38,292 bases of DNA from Planctomycetota bacterium (GTDB lineage Bacteria; Planctomycetota; Planctomycetia; Gemmatales; Gemmataceae): positions 1 through 38,292 of the forward strand of contig VGZI01000035.1 of the NCBI GenBank assembly GCA_016872605.1, read 5' to 3'. A program made the translations under genes and the position numbers. Shown piece after piece: positions 7,050-15,245 of this stretch (the stretch's first letter is position 1; every line of letters begins with the position of its first letter). The notes below the pieces were generated by a model. That model was not told the origin of the DNA. It was given only the letters and a program-made list of their open reading frames with translations, and made no database searches.

Positions 7050-7774
7050 GCGCCGTTCCCGCTCCGATCGACCTGTCCGCCGTGGCAGGGCCGCTACCCG
7101 CTGGCGTTTCGTGTGCCGTCGACGATGCCGACGCCCACGATCAATTCGTCGTCGCCTTCGGCAAGTGCGGGGCCTTAGGAGTTTTCGCGTCCGACGAACC
7201 GCTTCGCCTTCGCCGCAATGACAAAGTCGCCGTGCAAACGTCGCGAGGCCTCGAGGTCGGCACGGTCCTTTGCCGCGCATCGATTCGCCAGGCCCGCTTG
7301 CTCGGCGTCTCGTCCTCCGGCATCCTGGTCCGCGTTCTCGGCGATGCGGACCGCGCTCACATCGCAGAGCTGTCGGTTCGCGCTCAGGCCATCTTCACCT
7401 GCAGCCGCGATCGAGCGAATAATCTGGGTTTGGCGATAGAACTTCTCGACGTCGATGTGCTCCTGGACGGCCAACACGCCATCGTGCAATTCGTCGGGGA
7501 CCCGGCGAATACCGAGCAACTCGCGCATGAGCTCGAAGCCCGGTTCACCGTAAGCATCCGCTTCGAGAATCTCGCTGGTCCACGAACCGACGAACATGAT
7601 GGCCATGGCGGGTGTGGAAAGCCAGACTGCGGACGCACCGACGGCGGCGGCGGATGCAGCACGTGCGAGACCGGCGGCTGCTCGAGCTGCGGCGTCTCGC
7701 AGCCCGATCTTCGCGACTACTTCAGCCACCTCCGTGCGAAAATGGAAGAAAGCAACCGTATCCCGCTAAAGTGA
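7046..7774 (+). CDS. PSP1/RicT-like protein with Cys-rich tail
   Basis: A 242-residue protein with a PSP1 domain (about residues 30-165). The core VAVQTSRGLEVGTVL matches the RicT/YaaT signature, and IELLDVDVLLDGQHAIVQFVGD lies in the second half. In Bacillus, RicT belongs to the Ric complex, which carries 4Fe-4S clusters and affects RNA maturation. Here residues 190-220 form a Gly-rich tail with six Cys in CxxxxC, CxxC and CxxC spacing, a likely metal or Fe-S site. Its coupled upstream partner is the YggX-like fusion, which strengthens an iron-linked role. The start at 7046 overlaps the upstream stop codon. Confidence 0.82.
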   Translation: MSAVPAPIDLSAVAGPLPAGVSCAVDDADAHDQFVVAFGKCGALGVFASDEPLRLRRNDKVAVQTSRGLEVGTVLCRASIRQARLLGVSSSGILVRVLGDADRAHIAELSVRAQAIFTCSRDRANNLGLAIELLDVDVLLDGQHAIVQFVGDPANTEQLAHELEARFTVSIRFENLAGPRTDEHDGHGGCGKPDCGRTDGGGGCSTCETGGCSSCGVSQPDLRDYFSHLRAKMEESNRIPLK

Positions 7775-7775
7775 G

Positions 7776-7816
7776 ATGAGAGCGTACCAGCAGCGACCAC
7801 CCCGGAGCACTCTCAT
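7776..7816. terminator. Hairpin between convergent genes
   Basis: ATGAGAG (7776-7782) and CTCTCAT (7810-7816) are complementary and flank a GC-rich loop. They sit exactly between the ends of the PSP1 gene and the Trm112-like gene. There is no clear U-run, so termination is tentative. Confidence 0.4.
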
Positions 7817-8109
7817 TCGGACGCTCCGTGGATCTCGCCACGCTCCATCCCCGTGTTCCGGGGATGTATCTGAAAGGTCCCCGCGGCAGCCTCGTTCTCG
7901 GCTTCTTCCTTCTGGCACGGCAAATCGCCGAGACTTTCGCAGCCGCTTGGCAGCAGTGCCTCCTCGATGACGAGGACCGGGAACCCATCCTTGATCAAGA
8001 ATCGCAGGGCGCATCGCTCGCACTCCAGGCAATCGCCGACAAGCCGCAGCTTCGCGTCGCCGGGCTTGAGCGGACAACGCAAGATTTCGAGCAATTCCGG
8101 GCTGATCAT
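7813..8109 (-). CDS. Trm112-family small zinc-finger protein
   Basis: A 98-residue protein whose first 50 residues match the Trm112/UPF0434 family: LLEILRCP, CLECERCALRF, and IKDGFPVLVIEEA. The four Cys can bind zinc. Trm112 proteins activate methyltransferases acting on tRNA, rRNA or proteins in eukaryotes and archaea; in bacteria the role is mostly unknown. A charged tail of about 40 residues is extra. The start at 8109 has GAGG seven bases upstream. The zinc-ribbon membrane protein gene lies 49 bases upstream on the same strand. Confidence 0.85.
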   Translation of the reverse strand: MISPELLEILRCPLKPGDAKLRLVGDCLECERCALRFLIKDGFPVLVIEEALLPSGCESLGDLPCQKEEAENEAAAGTFQIHPRNTGMERGEIHGASE

Positions 8110-8158
8110 TCCGAATCCTCGGTGCGTTTCGCGCACACTGCATTTCGGGTTCGAACCG

Positions 8159-9451
8159 CTAGTCCTTTTCGTCCTCGCCTTCGATCAATTCATGCTTGGG
8201 ATGAATCTTTTCATATAGCACCGCGCGGGTTTTCATGATCAGCATGGCGTATTGCAGAATGAACAGAATCAAGAAGAAGTACCAGAGCGTATAAAAGAGG
8301 CGCAAAACAATGACCATAACCCCCGATGCGCCGCACATGCTGAGCATGTGAAATGCGAAGAAAACGAAAAACGTGCCCAGGCTCAATTGCATCAGTCCCT
8401 TGCCGCCTTCCGCAATTTCTTCTTCCTTGATGCACAATCCCACCGACCAGATGAAGATCGCTCCGAGCGTCGGCTGCAAGTAGAACGCGAATTGCAGGAA
8501 CAAGCTGATGAAAGACTCCCAAAACGGCGCGGCACTCCACATCAGATGAATCGGAACATATCGCTCGATGTTGTATTCGGTCAGTACGATCTCGGGGACC
8601 AGATAAGGGACCATGATGTAACCCGTGATCCCGAGAACGGGCAGAATCTTGAACGTGAACACCGCCAGGAAATTGAGCCCGGCCAGGACCAGGCTGGTGA
8701 CGAGTTGCCCGAACGTTCCGAAGCGGCGCGGCACGGGCAGACAGATGATCGTTCCTGCTATCCAAAACCCGGCATGGAAGATATACAGGATCGCCGCCAA
8801 GGTCAGGCATGCCTTGGCGTAGCCGAGGATGTCGCGCCCGGCGATCATGCCGAGGTACATGCTGAGCTCGTCGATGTCCCACCACCGGCCGCGCTCGGGG
8901 AGGCCATCATTGCCGCGAAACTCCATCGTGGCCGCCACGAGCTGGGCGTACTCGGGAAACTCGATTCGGCCCAGAGCGACATAAGAGCCTTGCAGGAGGT
9001 GGCAGGCGCCCCAAATGATCGTGCCGATGAAAAGGAACAGCAATCCCAAACGCACGCGGGCCCAGAGTTCGGCGTCGGGGATGGCCTTGACCTTGCGCGC
9101 GACGGTTGGGAGCGCTTTTTTTTCTTTCTTCTTTTTCTTTGCCGCTTCTTCTTCTTCGGCGGCCTGTTTCTTGCGAAGTTCTTCGAGTTCCGGATCGAGA
9201 AAGACTTCGTAGGCGCCACCGGCGTCGTCATCTGATCCGGGAGCAGGCGCCGGCGAAGCGGCCTGCGGCGCCGCCTCCGGGGCAGGCTCGATGGCCGTCG
9301 ACTTTTCTTTTTTCTGAGCTTCGTCCTCGTCGCTGCCTTTCACGACGTTGATCGTCTGACACTTCGGGCATCGTGCCTTCTTCCCGGCTTTCTCCGCAGA
9401 AAACTTCATCGCATGCTTGCATTTCGCGCAGCGAACGATTATCGCGTCCAT
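8159..9451 (-). CDS. Zinc-ribbon multi-pass membrane protein of unknown function
   Basis: A 430-residue protein. Residues 1-38 are a zinc ribbon of the MJ0042 type (RCAKC ... RCPKC). Residues 40-140 are a low-complexity charged stretch rich in Glu, Lys, Ala and Pro. From about 150 to 410 there are six or seven hydrophobic segments, for example LGLLFLFIGTIIWG and FFVFFAFHML. The tail is short and acidic. This architecture recurs in planctomycetes, but no function is known to me. The start at 9451 opens the ribbon directly and has no clear ribosome site. Confidence 0.85.
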   Translation of the reverse strand: MDAIIVRCAKCKHAMKFSAEKAGKKARCPKCQTINVVKGSDEDEAQKKEKSTAIEPAPEAAPQAASPAPAPGSDDDAGGAYEVFLDPELEELRKKQAAEEEEAAKKKKKEKKALPTVARKVKAIPDAELWARVRLGLLFLFIGTIIWGACHLLQGSYVALGRIEFPEYAQLVAATMEFRGNDGLPERGRWWDIDELSMYLGMIAGRDILGYAKACLTLAAILYIFHAGFWIAGTIICLPVPRRFGTFGQLVTSLVLAGLNFLAVFTFKILPVLGITGYIMVPYLVPEIVLTEYNIERYVPIHLMWSAAPFWESFISLFLQFAFYLQPTLGAIFIWSVGLCIKEEEIAEGGKGLMQLSLGTFFVFFAFHMLSMCGASGVMVIVLRLFYTLWYFFLILFILQYAMLIMKTRAVLYEKIHPKHELIEGEDEKD

Positions 9452-9545
9452 TGAAGTCCAGGATTGAGGAATCAGGGATCAGCCGTACGGGGCCAGATGC
9501 CAGCGCCCCGAATCTCGAATCAGTATTGTATGCGGTTCGGATTTG

Positions 9546-9634
9546 GCCGCAAGCACGGCTCACCGATGCGAAACCGACGAGCGAACTTCGTCCACGCGTC
9601 GGCATTGGGACGGATCCCAACGCTCGCTTGCGGC
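9546..9634. repeat. Inverted repeat in intergenic gap
   Basis: GCCGCAAGC (9546-9554) is complementary to GCTTGCGGC (9626-9634) across a 71-base loop. The same arm sequence recurs in the palindrome upstream of the methionyl-tRNA synthetase gene. Nothing else was recognised in the 193-base gap. Confidence 0.45.
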
Positions 9635-9644
9635 TTGGCTCACT

Positions 9645-11372
9645 TTATTTTCCGAACAAACCCATCGGTATTGCATACGTCGCATCCTTGGGCGCTGGGA
9701 CGCGTAGCGCTTCCGCCAGGATGCTCGCCATCGCCTGCGGCGCCACGCGCTGTTCGCGAACCCCCGGCACGATTCGCGGGCCCATCACCAACAGCGGCAC
9801 GTGCGTGTCGTACTCGTACGGCGCTCCATGGGTCGCTCGATACGTCGGGTTTTTCTTCGGCGTCTCGACAATGTTCGGCGGCGAAAAGATATGGTACGGC
9901 TTCAGCACCAGCATCACGTCCCCGGAACAGTCGGGGTGAAACGACAATCCCATCTGTTTCTCCAGCGGCGACCGTTCCTTCGTATCCTCGCGCATCATTT
10001 CGGTGCGCGTGAACGCCTTGGCCACACCTGGCTGTTCCGCGTACCATCGCGCGAGGGCCGATTCCACGTCTTCATGCTTCAGCTTCAGCTCCTTGATCGT
10101 TTCGCGGTTGAGATAGATCCATGCCGTGGAGCGGCGAAGCTCTTCAAGCCATGGCGCCTTTTCGCCCTCTTTGAGGAATCTTTTGTTCAGAAAATCCTCA
10201 GCCTTGCTCGATAGCAATGCCGGATCGACGCGCCCCGTCGTTTTGCCTGCTTTCTCGGCGAACTCCGGCAGCGGACAGACGCCGTGATCGGCGCTCATCG
10301 CGAGATAGTAGTTTCCTTTGCCGACTTTGTCGTCCAAAAACCCAAGGAGATCCTTCATCAGCGCGTCGGAGCGCAGCGTCACATCGAGGACCTCCTGGGA
10401 ATCCGGCCCCCACGTGTGACCCACGTAGTCGTTCGACGTGAAGCTGATGAACAGCAGATCGGTCGAGTCGCTCTGCCCGAGCTTCTCGGCGTTGATTGTC
10501 GCCTTGGCGAATTCCAGCAACAGGTCATTGCCCATCGGCGAGTTAGTGACGGCGTCGTAATAGTTCTGCGCATTCTCCTTCGGATCCTCGGTCTCCGCAA
10601 CTTTGAACGGGTGTGGAAATTTTCGCCCTTGGAGGTAGCCGGTGCCTTCGGAAATGAAGTCGTCCGGTCCGCTGTGCTTGACGTAATCCAGATTCGGTCG
10701 AAAGCGATCCCAGTTCTTGGCGAGCCATTGATCGGCGAAGCGCTTTTTGTTGAACGCGGTCACCCATGAATGCGGATCGTCGCGATAGAAACGTGAGGTT
10801 CCGAAGCGGCCATCGGCGGGATTGAACCAGTAGCAAATCTGTGCCCGGAGGGCGGCCATCAGAATCGCGGCTCGCTCCTTGATCGACAGCGATGCGACTC
10901 GGCCTCGGCCTTGCAACACGCGCAACAAGACATCGCCGACGGATTCCACCTTGCGCCGATACGGTCCCGGTCCCTTGACACGCTCGTCCGGGGGCGGCGT
11001 CGTCGAGGCGATCGGTTCGCGATGGATGCGATCGTACCAGTCATTGGCGATCACGCCGTGCCGGCTCGGTGTCGTGCCCGTCACGAGCGACGTGTGCCCC
11101 GCTGCCGTCAGCGTGTACGCATAGGGATAATGGCAGTTGGTGAACCATGCCCCTTCGCTCTGCAATCGTTTGAAGCCGCCGTCGCCGAAGAGCGGCTCCC
11201 ATTTCTTGATGTAGTCGCCGCGCATCTGGTCGAAGACAACCATGACGACTAGCTTGGGTCGTGTAATTGTGTCTTGCGCCGGCTCAGCGATGTCGACCGG
11301 CAGAAGCAGCGCCCACAGGGCGGCGATCGCGACTGTTGAAATGCCGATAATCCATCGCCAGGGATGTCGCAT
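9645..11372 (-). CDS. PafA-like alkaline phosphatase superfamily protein
   Basis: A 575-residue protein with an N-terminal hydrophobic signal or anchor (residues 6-26). It belongs to the type I phosphodiesterase/alkaline phosphatase superfamily. Visible metal-site elements are Asp48 in VVFDQM, a Thr nucleophile candidate in TLTAAGH (residues 87-93), NDYVGHTWGP with the usual Asp and His, SADHG, and THGAPYEYDTHVP. PafA enzymes hydrolyse phosphate monoesters and are exported for phosphate scavenging. GAGGAG six bases before the start supports 11372. The PEP-hydrolase-family gene lies upstream on the same strand with a palindrome between. Phosphate starvation control is plausible, but no Pho box was identified. 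Confidence 0.9.
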   Translation of the reverse strand: MRHPWRWIIGISTVAIAALWALLLPVDIAEPAQDTITRPKLVVMVVFDQMRGDYIKKWEPLFGDGGFKRLQSEGAWFTNCHYPYAYTLTAAGHTSLVTGTTPSRHGVIANDWYDRIHREPIASTTPPPDERVKGPGPYRRKVESVGDVLLRVLQGRGRVASLSIKERAAILMAALRAQICYWFNPADGRFGTSRFYRDDPHSWVTAFNKKRFADQWLAKNWDRFRPNLDYVKHSGPDDFISEGTGYLQGRKFPHPFKVAETEDPKENAQNYYDAVTNSPMGNDLLLEFAKATINAEKLGQSDSTDLLFISFTSNDYVGHTWGPDSQEVLDVTLRSDALMKDLLGFLDDKVGKGNYYLAMSADHGVCPLPEFAEKAGKTTGRVDPALLSSKAEDFLNKRFLKEGEKAPWLEELRRSTAWIYLNRETIKELKLKHEDVESALARWYAEQPGVAKAFTRTEMMREDTKERSPLEKQMGLSFHPDCSGDVMLVLKPYHIFSPPNIVETPKKNPTYRATHGAPYEYDTHVPLLVMGPRIVPGVREQRVAPQAMASILAEALRVPAPKDATYAIPMGLFGK

Positions 11373-11392
11373 GGTGATCTCCTCGGTGGCTT

Positions 11393-11432
11393 ACGTTGAG
11401 CGCTCGCGTAGCGCCCGGCGAGCGCCAAACGT
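11393..11432. repeat. REP-like palindrome (AGCGCTCGC family)
   Basis: ACGTTGAGCGCTCGC (11393-11407) pairs with 11418-11432, with mismatch or wobble at one position, around a 10-base loop. It lies between two minus-strand genes. The core AGCGCTCGC/GCGAGCGCT recurs at 30916 and 32597, and in looser form at 15202 and 31705. Confidence 0.7.
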
Positions 11433-11439
11433 GAACCAA

Positions 11440-12270
11440 TCAAAACTGCAACGCCTTAAACCTCTTCACGCAATTCGTAATCGCAATCTCCGTCGGTAAG
11501 CGTTCGACGCTCGACGCCCCATAGAAGCCGACGATCCCTTCGGTGTGATCGAGAATGTACTGTGCGTCCTCCGGCTCCGAGATCGGGCCGCCGTGGCATA
11601 GTACCAGTATCTTCTTATTCACTTTTTTGGCTGCGTCGTGCATCGATTGCACGCGCCGGGCCGCGTCGTCGAGAGTCAAGGCCGTTTTTGCGCCGATCGA
11701 ACCCTTGGTCGTCAAGCCCATGTGCGGGATCAGGATGTCGGCGCCGGCCTTTGCCATCGCCTTGGCTTCATCGTCGTTGAAAGCGTACGGCGTCGTCAAC
11801 AGGCCGAGTTCGCGGGCCTCGCGGATCATGTCGACTTCGAGGCCATAGCCCATGTCGGTTTCTTCGAGGTTCTGGCGAAACTGCCCGTCGAACAGGCCGA
11901 CGGTCGGAAAGTTCTGTACCCCAGAGAAGCCGGCGTGAATGACGTCGCGCAGGAAGAGTTTCATGATGCGAAACGGGTCGGTGCCGCACACGCCGGCGAG
12001 AACGGGAGTCTTGCGAGCGACGGGCAACACCTCGCGGGCCATGTCCATGACGATCTGGTTGGCGTCGCCATAAGGCATCATGCCGGAGAGCGAGCCGCGG
12101 CCGGCCATGCGAAACCGTCCGGAGTTGTAGATGACCAATAGGTCGATGCCGCCCGCCTCGGCGCATTTGGCGGAGATGCCGGTCCCCGCGCCGCCGCCAA
12201 TGATCGGCTTGCCCGCTTTGATTTGGGCGTTCAGTCGTTTGAGGATGTCGTCGCGTGCAAACAGGCTCAT
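11440..12270 (-). CDS. Phosphoenolpyruvate hydrolase family TIM-barrel protein
   Basis: A 276-residue protein that fits the PEP-hydrolase (formerly TIM-barrel signal transduction) family over its whole length. Features include [57 protein letters not shown] and LCHGGPI. These enzymes resemble PEP mutase/isocitrate lyase barrels and are predicted to act on phosphoenolpyruvate or related acids; the true substrate is uncertain. The ATG at 12270 is chosen because the family begins here; the 87 upstream in-frame codons are not family-like and cross an AT-rich promoter-like region. The ribosome site is weak. Confidence 0.88.
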   Translation of the reverse strand: MSLFARDDILKRLNAQIKAGKPIIGGGAGTGISAKCAEAGGIDLLVIYNSGRFRMAGRGSLSGMMPYGDANQIVMDMAREVLPVARKTPVLAGVCGTDPFRIMKLFLRDVIHAGFSGVQNFPTVGLFDGQFRQNLEETDMGYGLEVDMIREARELGLLTTPYAFNDDEAKAMAKAGADILIPHMGLTTKGSIGAKTALTLDDAARRVQSMHDAAKKVNKKILVLCHGGPISEPEDAQYILDHTEGIVGFYGASSVERLPTEIAITNCVKRFKALQF

Positions 12271-12317
12271 GCGGGTTCGATTCTCACAAAAAAACAATGG
12301 ATACAAAATAATGCGTT

Positions 12318-12342
12318 CATGATTTTGTACGCATGATTTTGT
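12318..12342. promoter_or_regulatory. Tandem 11-bp direct repeat in AT-rich upstream region
   Basis: CATGATTTTGT occurs at 12318-12328 and again at 12332-12342, a 14-base period. It sits 48 bases upstream of the PEP-hydrolase-family start and 55 bases before the Uma2 relic. The surrounding 12290-12370 is the most AT-rich stretch nearby. It may be a promoter region or a regulator site. Confidence 0.35.
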
Positions 12343-12396
12343 GAATGGCTCATGGCAAATTGTGTGGGTCGAGATTCCTGATCGAGGGAGACTGAG

Positions 12397-12971
12397 ATGT
12401 CGAGCGTTGCAACCAAGCTGATGACGGCCGAAGATTTTTACGACTTCGTCAATGAGCCTCGAAATCGCCATCGGCATTTCGAGCTCGAAGCGGGGGAGGT
12501 GGCAAAAGCGTCGCGACCTGGAGAAAAGCACGGACTGACGTGCACAAACGGCATCTACCGCCTGTCGTCTTACATTAGGCAGCGAGAGAAGGGTTACGTA
12601 CTTTCAAACGATGGGGGTCTGGTTCTTGAACACGATCCCGACACCGTACGCGGCCCCGACATTTGATGTTCCTTGAATCGCGACCATTCAAAGACCTCGA
12701 AACGAAGTGGCCGAAACGTCTGCGGAAGTTGATCGTCGAGGTGCTGTCGCCGAACGATCGCATGGGCAAAATGCTCTAGCGCATCGCCAAATTTCTGCGC
12801 AAAGGAGTGGCAATGGCCTGGCTGCTCGATCCGGAAGAGGAGACACTCACCATCTTTATGCCGAACAAAGAGCCGATGGTTCTGGAACGAGATGAAGAAA
12901 TCGCGGATCTGAAATTGCTGCCCGACTTTCGCTGCAAGGTGGCCGATTTCTTCGTCATGCCGGGCGACTGA
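12397..12971 (+). pseudogene. Broken Uma2-family (PD-(D/E)XK) gene
   Basis: The first 89 codons read as a Uma2 protein ([27 protein letters not shown] shortened here to its FELEAGEV core, then GYVLSND and DPDTVRGPDI) and stop at 12664. The rest continues in another frame from about 12666: LIVEVLSPNDR, an in-frame TAG at 12777-12779, then AMAWLLDPEEETLTIF and LLPDFRCKVADFF to the stop at 12969. Total length matches an intact family member of about 190 residues. One frameshift and one nonsense codon therefore inactivate it. Uma2 genes are highly multiplied in planctomycetes, so decay of one copy is unsurprising. Confidence 0.85.
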
Positions 12972-13013
12972 GATGTATCCGTCGCTGGCGCGTCCGGCTA
13001 ACAGAATCAACCA

Positions 13014-15044
13014 TCACTTCTTTTTCTCCGGCAGCGTCTGGATGTAGTGCCATACCGCGTCGAATTGCTTGCGGGCGTCGCCGTCGAACGGCTCGCGGAT
13101 TTGCGTCAGTTTTCCGTCAACGGCGAACACCGGCATGCGCATGGTCACGTCAACGCGATCCGGTGCGAGCATCCAGCGCTGGTAGTAATTGTAGCGCAGG
13201 CGGACGGCGGCGTCGGTCAGGTTGATGCCGGGCGCCTCGAACGGCTGAATAGCGGGCGTCTTGCCGATGCCGTGACAGTTGTTGCAGTTGAAACCACCTT
13301 GTTGCGGAATGAGCTTTTCGCCGATCGCCGCCAGTTTCGCATCGTGCGGCGGGCGGACGTCCTCGTTGATCGCGTACCCGTGCTCGTGCGACAGGCCGAC
13401 GGCAAGCATCTCAGCGCGAGCGGGGAACGCCGGCATGCGGGCCTTGATCCACGGGCGGGCGCTATGATCGGTCTTGCCGGAGAATAGCGTTTTCGTCCAG
13501 TCGGGCTTCAGCTTCTCGCCGACCCAGGTCAAGCTCGGCAGATTCTCCGGCACCTTGCCTTCGTCTTCGAGAACCGTATGCCAGCGCGTCATTTCGCCGT
13601 CGCGGCGATGGCACGAGTCGCAGCGCAGCGCCTTCACTTGGCGCATCGAAAACTCCGCAGGCGATTCGCGTTTGAACGATGTCCCGTCCGTTTTCAAGAA
13701 CGCAGTCAACACGCCGCGCTCAGCCGCTGTGAGATGGAAGTCCGGAGCATTGCCTCGCGCTTTTTCGGTGATGCATCCTTTGTCGAGCTTGTCGATCCAC
13801 GCCAGATCGCGTTTCTTCTTCGGCGGCGACGCGTCGATCTGATGACAATTCGCACAGCCAACGCTTGCGAATAACCTCTCGCCGCGCAGCGCATCCCCCA
13901 TCGGTTTCGCGGGAATAGTCCCCTTCGAGCGATCGCGCAAATGGGCTTCCAGATGGCTCGCTTCGGCGTCGGACAGCGTGAAGTCCGGCATGCGCGTCCA
14001 GGCATGGCGCTTGTGCGGTTCCTTGAGATAATGCGCAATCGCATTCGCCTGATACTTCGCCGATGTGAAAAAATGCGACAAGCGAGCTAGTTCATCGGGT
14101 TTCTTCGGCTCGTCCGGCCGATGGCACGTGCTGCAGCCGAGCTTCCAAGCGATCGCCCCCCCAGCTTTCGCATCAGCGCTAGCGGCGAGCGGCTTGAGCG
14201 CCTCGCCCCGTTTGAACGACATGACGTACGCGGCGATGTCGGCCGCATGCTTCTCGGCATCCGGGCCAGACAGCACGCTCGGCATCGTCGCTTCGGGGCG
14301 CAACTCCTGCGGATTGAGAATCCACGCAACGAGCCAATCGGAGCGAAACCGATTGCCGGCGTCGTCGAGCTGCGGCGCGGCGCTGTGCATCTCGGGCATC
14401 CGGCAATCGGTCGTCGCAATCCGACCCGGCAACCCGTGACAGGCAGCGCAGTGGCGATCGGCATAAAGTTGTCGGCCCTCGCGCAACGCTGTGTGCGAGA
14501 CGAGATCGGAGTCGTCCTTGCGAGAAAACAGCACCTCCGGTGGCACCGGCTCGAAGCCGAATTTTTCGCCGGCCCATTCGAGTCGAACCGTCGCATCGCC
14601 GCCGGCGGGGCCGGAATAGACGACCTCGATGCGGTTGTAGTTCTTCGCCAGCTCGACCTCGATCTCCTTGCCGGCATCCTTTAGGACTTCCTTTTCGTTG
14701 ACGCGCAAGCTCATCGTCCCCGTTCCGATCATGCGCAAGCGGTAGTCCCCCTTGAGCGGATTCTTGAGATATCCCGTGAGCTTGGCATGAACCGGCCCGG
14801 CATCGACAAACGGCGTCGGCGCTGCCCCCTTCGGCACGTGCAGCGCAGCCAGGCGAATTCGCCGCGCATCGAGCGCTACGGCGTCGCCCGGCCTGGCGTA
14901 GAATCGCAGCGTCAGGCCAGGCTGCAGGGCCGCGACGTCCGCGGGCGGCAGCTTGCCCGGTTTGAAGGGCTGATTGGAATGAAGGTTGGAAACCACCAGC
15001 GCCACAATGAATGCCAATGAGAACAAACCGGCAGATTTGAACAT
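13014..15044 (-). CDS. Secreted pentaheme c-type cytochrome with PA14-like N-domain
   Basis: A 676-residue protein with a signal peptide (residues 1-20). Residues 35-175 look like a PA14-type beta domain (LTLRFYARPGD, GDYRLRMIGTG). Five CxxCH heme sites follow, with Cys at about residues 199, 304, 397, 475 and 587. The sites sit in separate cytochrome-like modules with GEALKP and MPDF/MPAF segments that supply Met ligands. It probably carries electrons from a periplasmic dehydrogenase. The upstream gene on the same strand, a secreted propeller protein, is the natural partner. The ATG at 15044 gives the signal peptide and has GGAA upstream; the longer frame to 15113 is not supported. Confidence 0.88.
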   Translation of the reverse strand: MFKSAGLFSLAFIVALVVSNLHSNQPFKPGKLPPADVAALQPGLTLRFYARPGDAVALDARRIRLAALHVPKGAAPTPFVDAGPVHAKLTGYLKNPLKGDYRLRMIGTGTMSLRVNEKEVLKDAGKEIEVELAKNYNRIEVVYSGPAGGDATVRLEWAGEKFGFEPVPPEVLFSRKDDSDLVSHTALREGRQLYADRHCAACHGLPGRIATTDCRMPEMHSAAPQLDDAGNRFRSDWLVAWILNPQELRPEATMPSVLSGPDAEKHAADIAAYVMSFKRGEALKPLAASADAKAGGAIAWKLGCSTCHRPDEPKKPDELARLSHFFTSAKYQANAIAHYLKEPHKRHAWTRMPDFTLSDAEASHLEAHLRDRSKGTIPAKPMGDALRGERLFASVGCANCHQIDASPPKKKRDLAWIDKLDKGCITEKARGNAPDFHLTAAERGVLTAFLKTDGTSFKRESPAEFSMRQVKALRCDSCHRRDGEMTRWHTVLEDEGKVPENLPSLTWVGEKLKPDWTKTLFSGKTDHSARPWIKARMPAFPARAEMLAVGLSHEHGYAINEDVRPPHDAKLAAIGEKLIPQQGGFNCNNCHGIGKTPAIQPFEAPGINLTDAAVRLRYNYYQRWMLAPDRVDVTMRMPVFAVDGKLTQIREPFDGDARKQFDAVWHYIQTLPEKKK

Positions 15045-15201
15045 GAACGATGTTCCTACTACATAAGTTTCAAGCGATTGCGGTTTTCCTGACGGACTTG
15101 TTCGGGCCAGCAAAGGGCGGCACTGGCTTGTCGTGCTGTCGCGTCGGCATCCGGATAACGAGACTCGACTGCAACGTCGTCAGGCATGGGCTGCATTTCG
15201 C

Positions 15202-15233
15202 GTAGCGTTCGCGCGGCGCCATGCGAGCGCTAC
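15202..15233. repeat. REP-like palindrome
   Basis: GTAGCGTTCGC (15202-15212) pairs with GCGAGCGCTAC (15223-15233), one wobble, around a 10-base GC-rich loop. It sits in the 201-base gap between the propeller and cytochrome genes and resembles the AGCGCTCGC palindrome family. Confidence 0.6.
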
Positions 15234-15245
15234 ACGACAAGCAGG

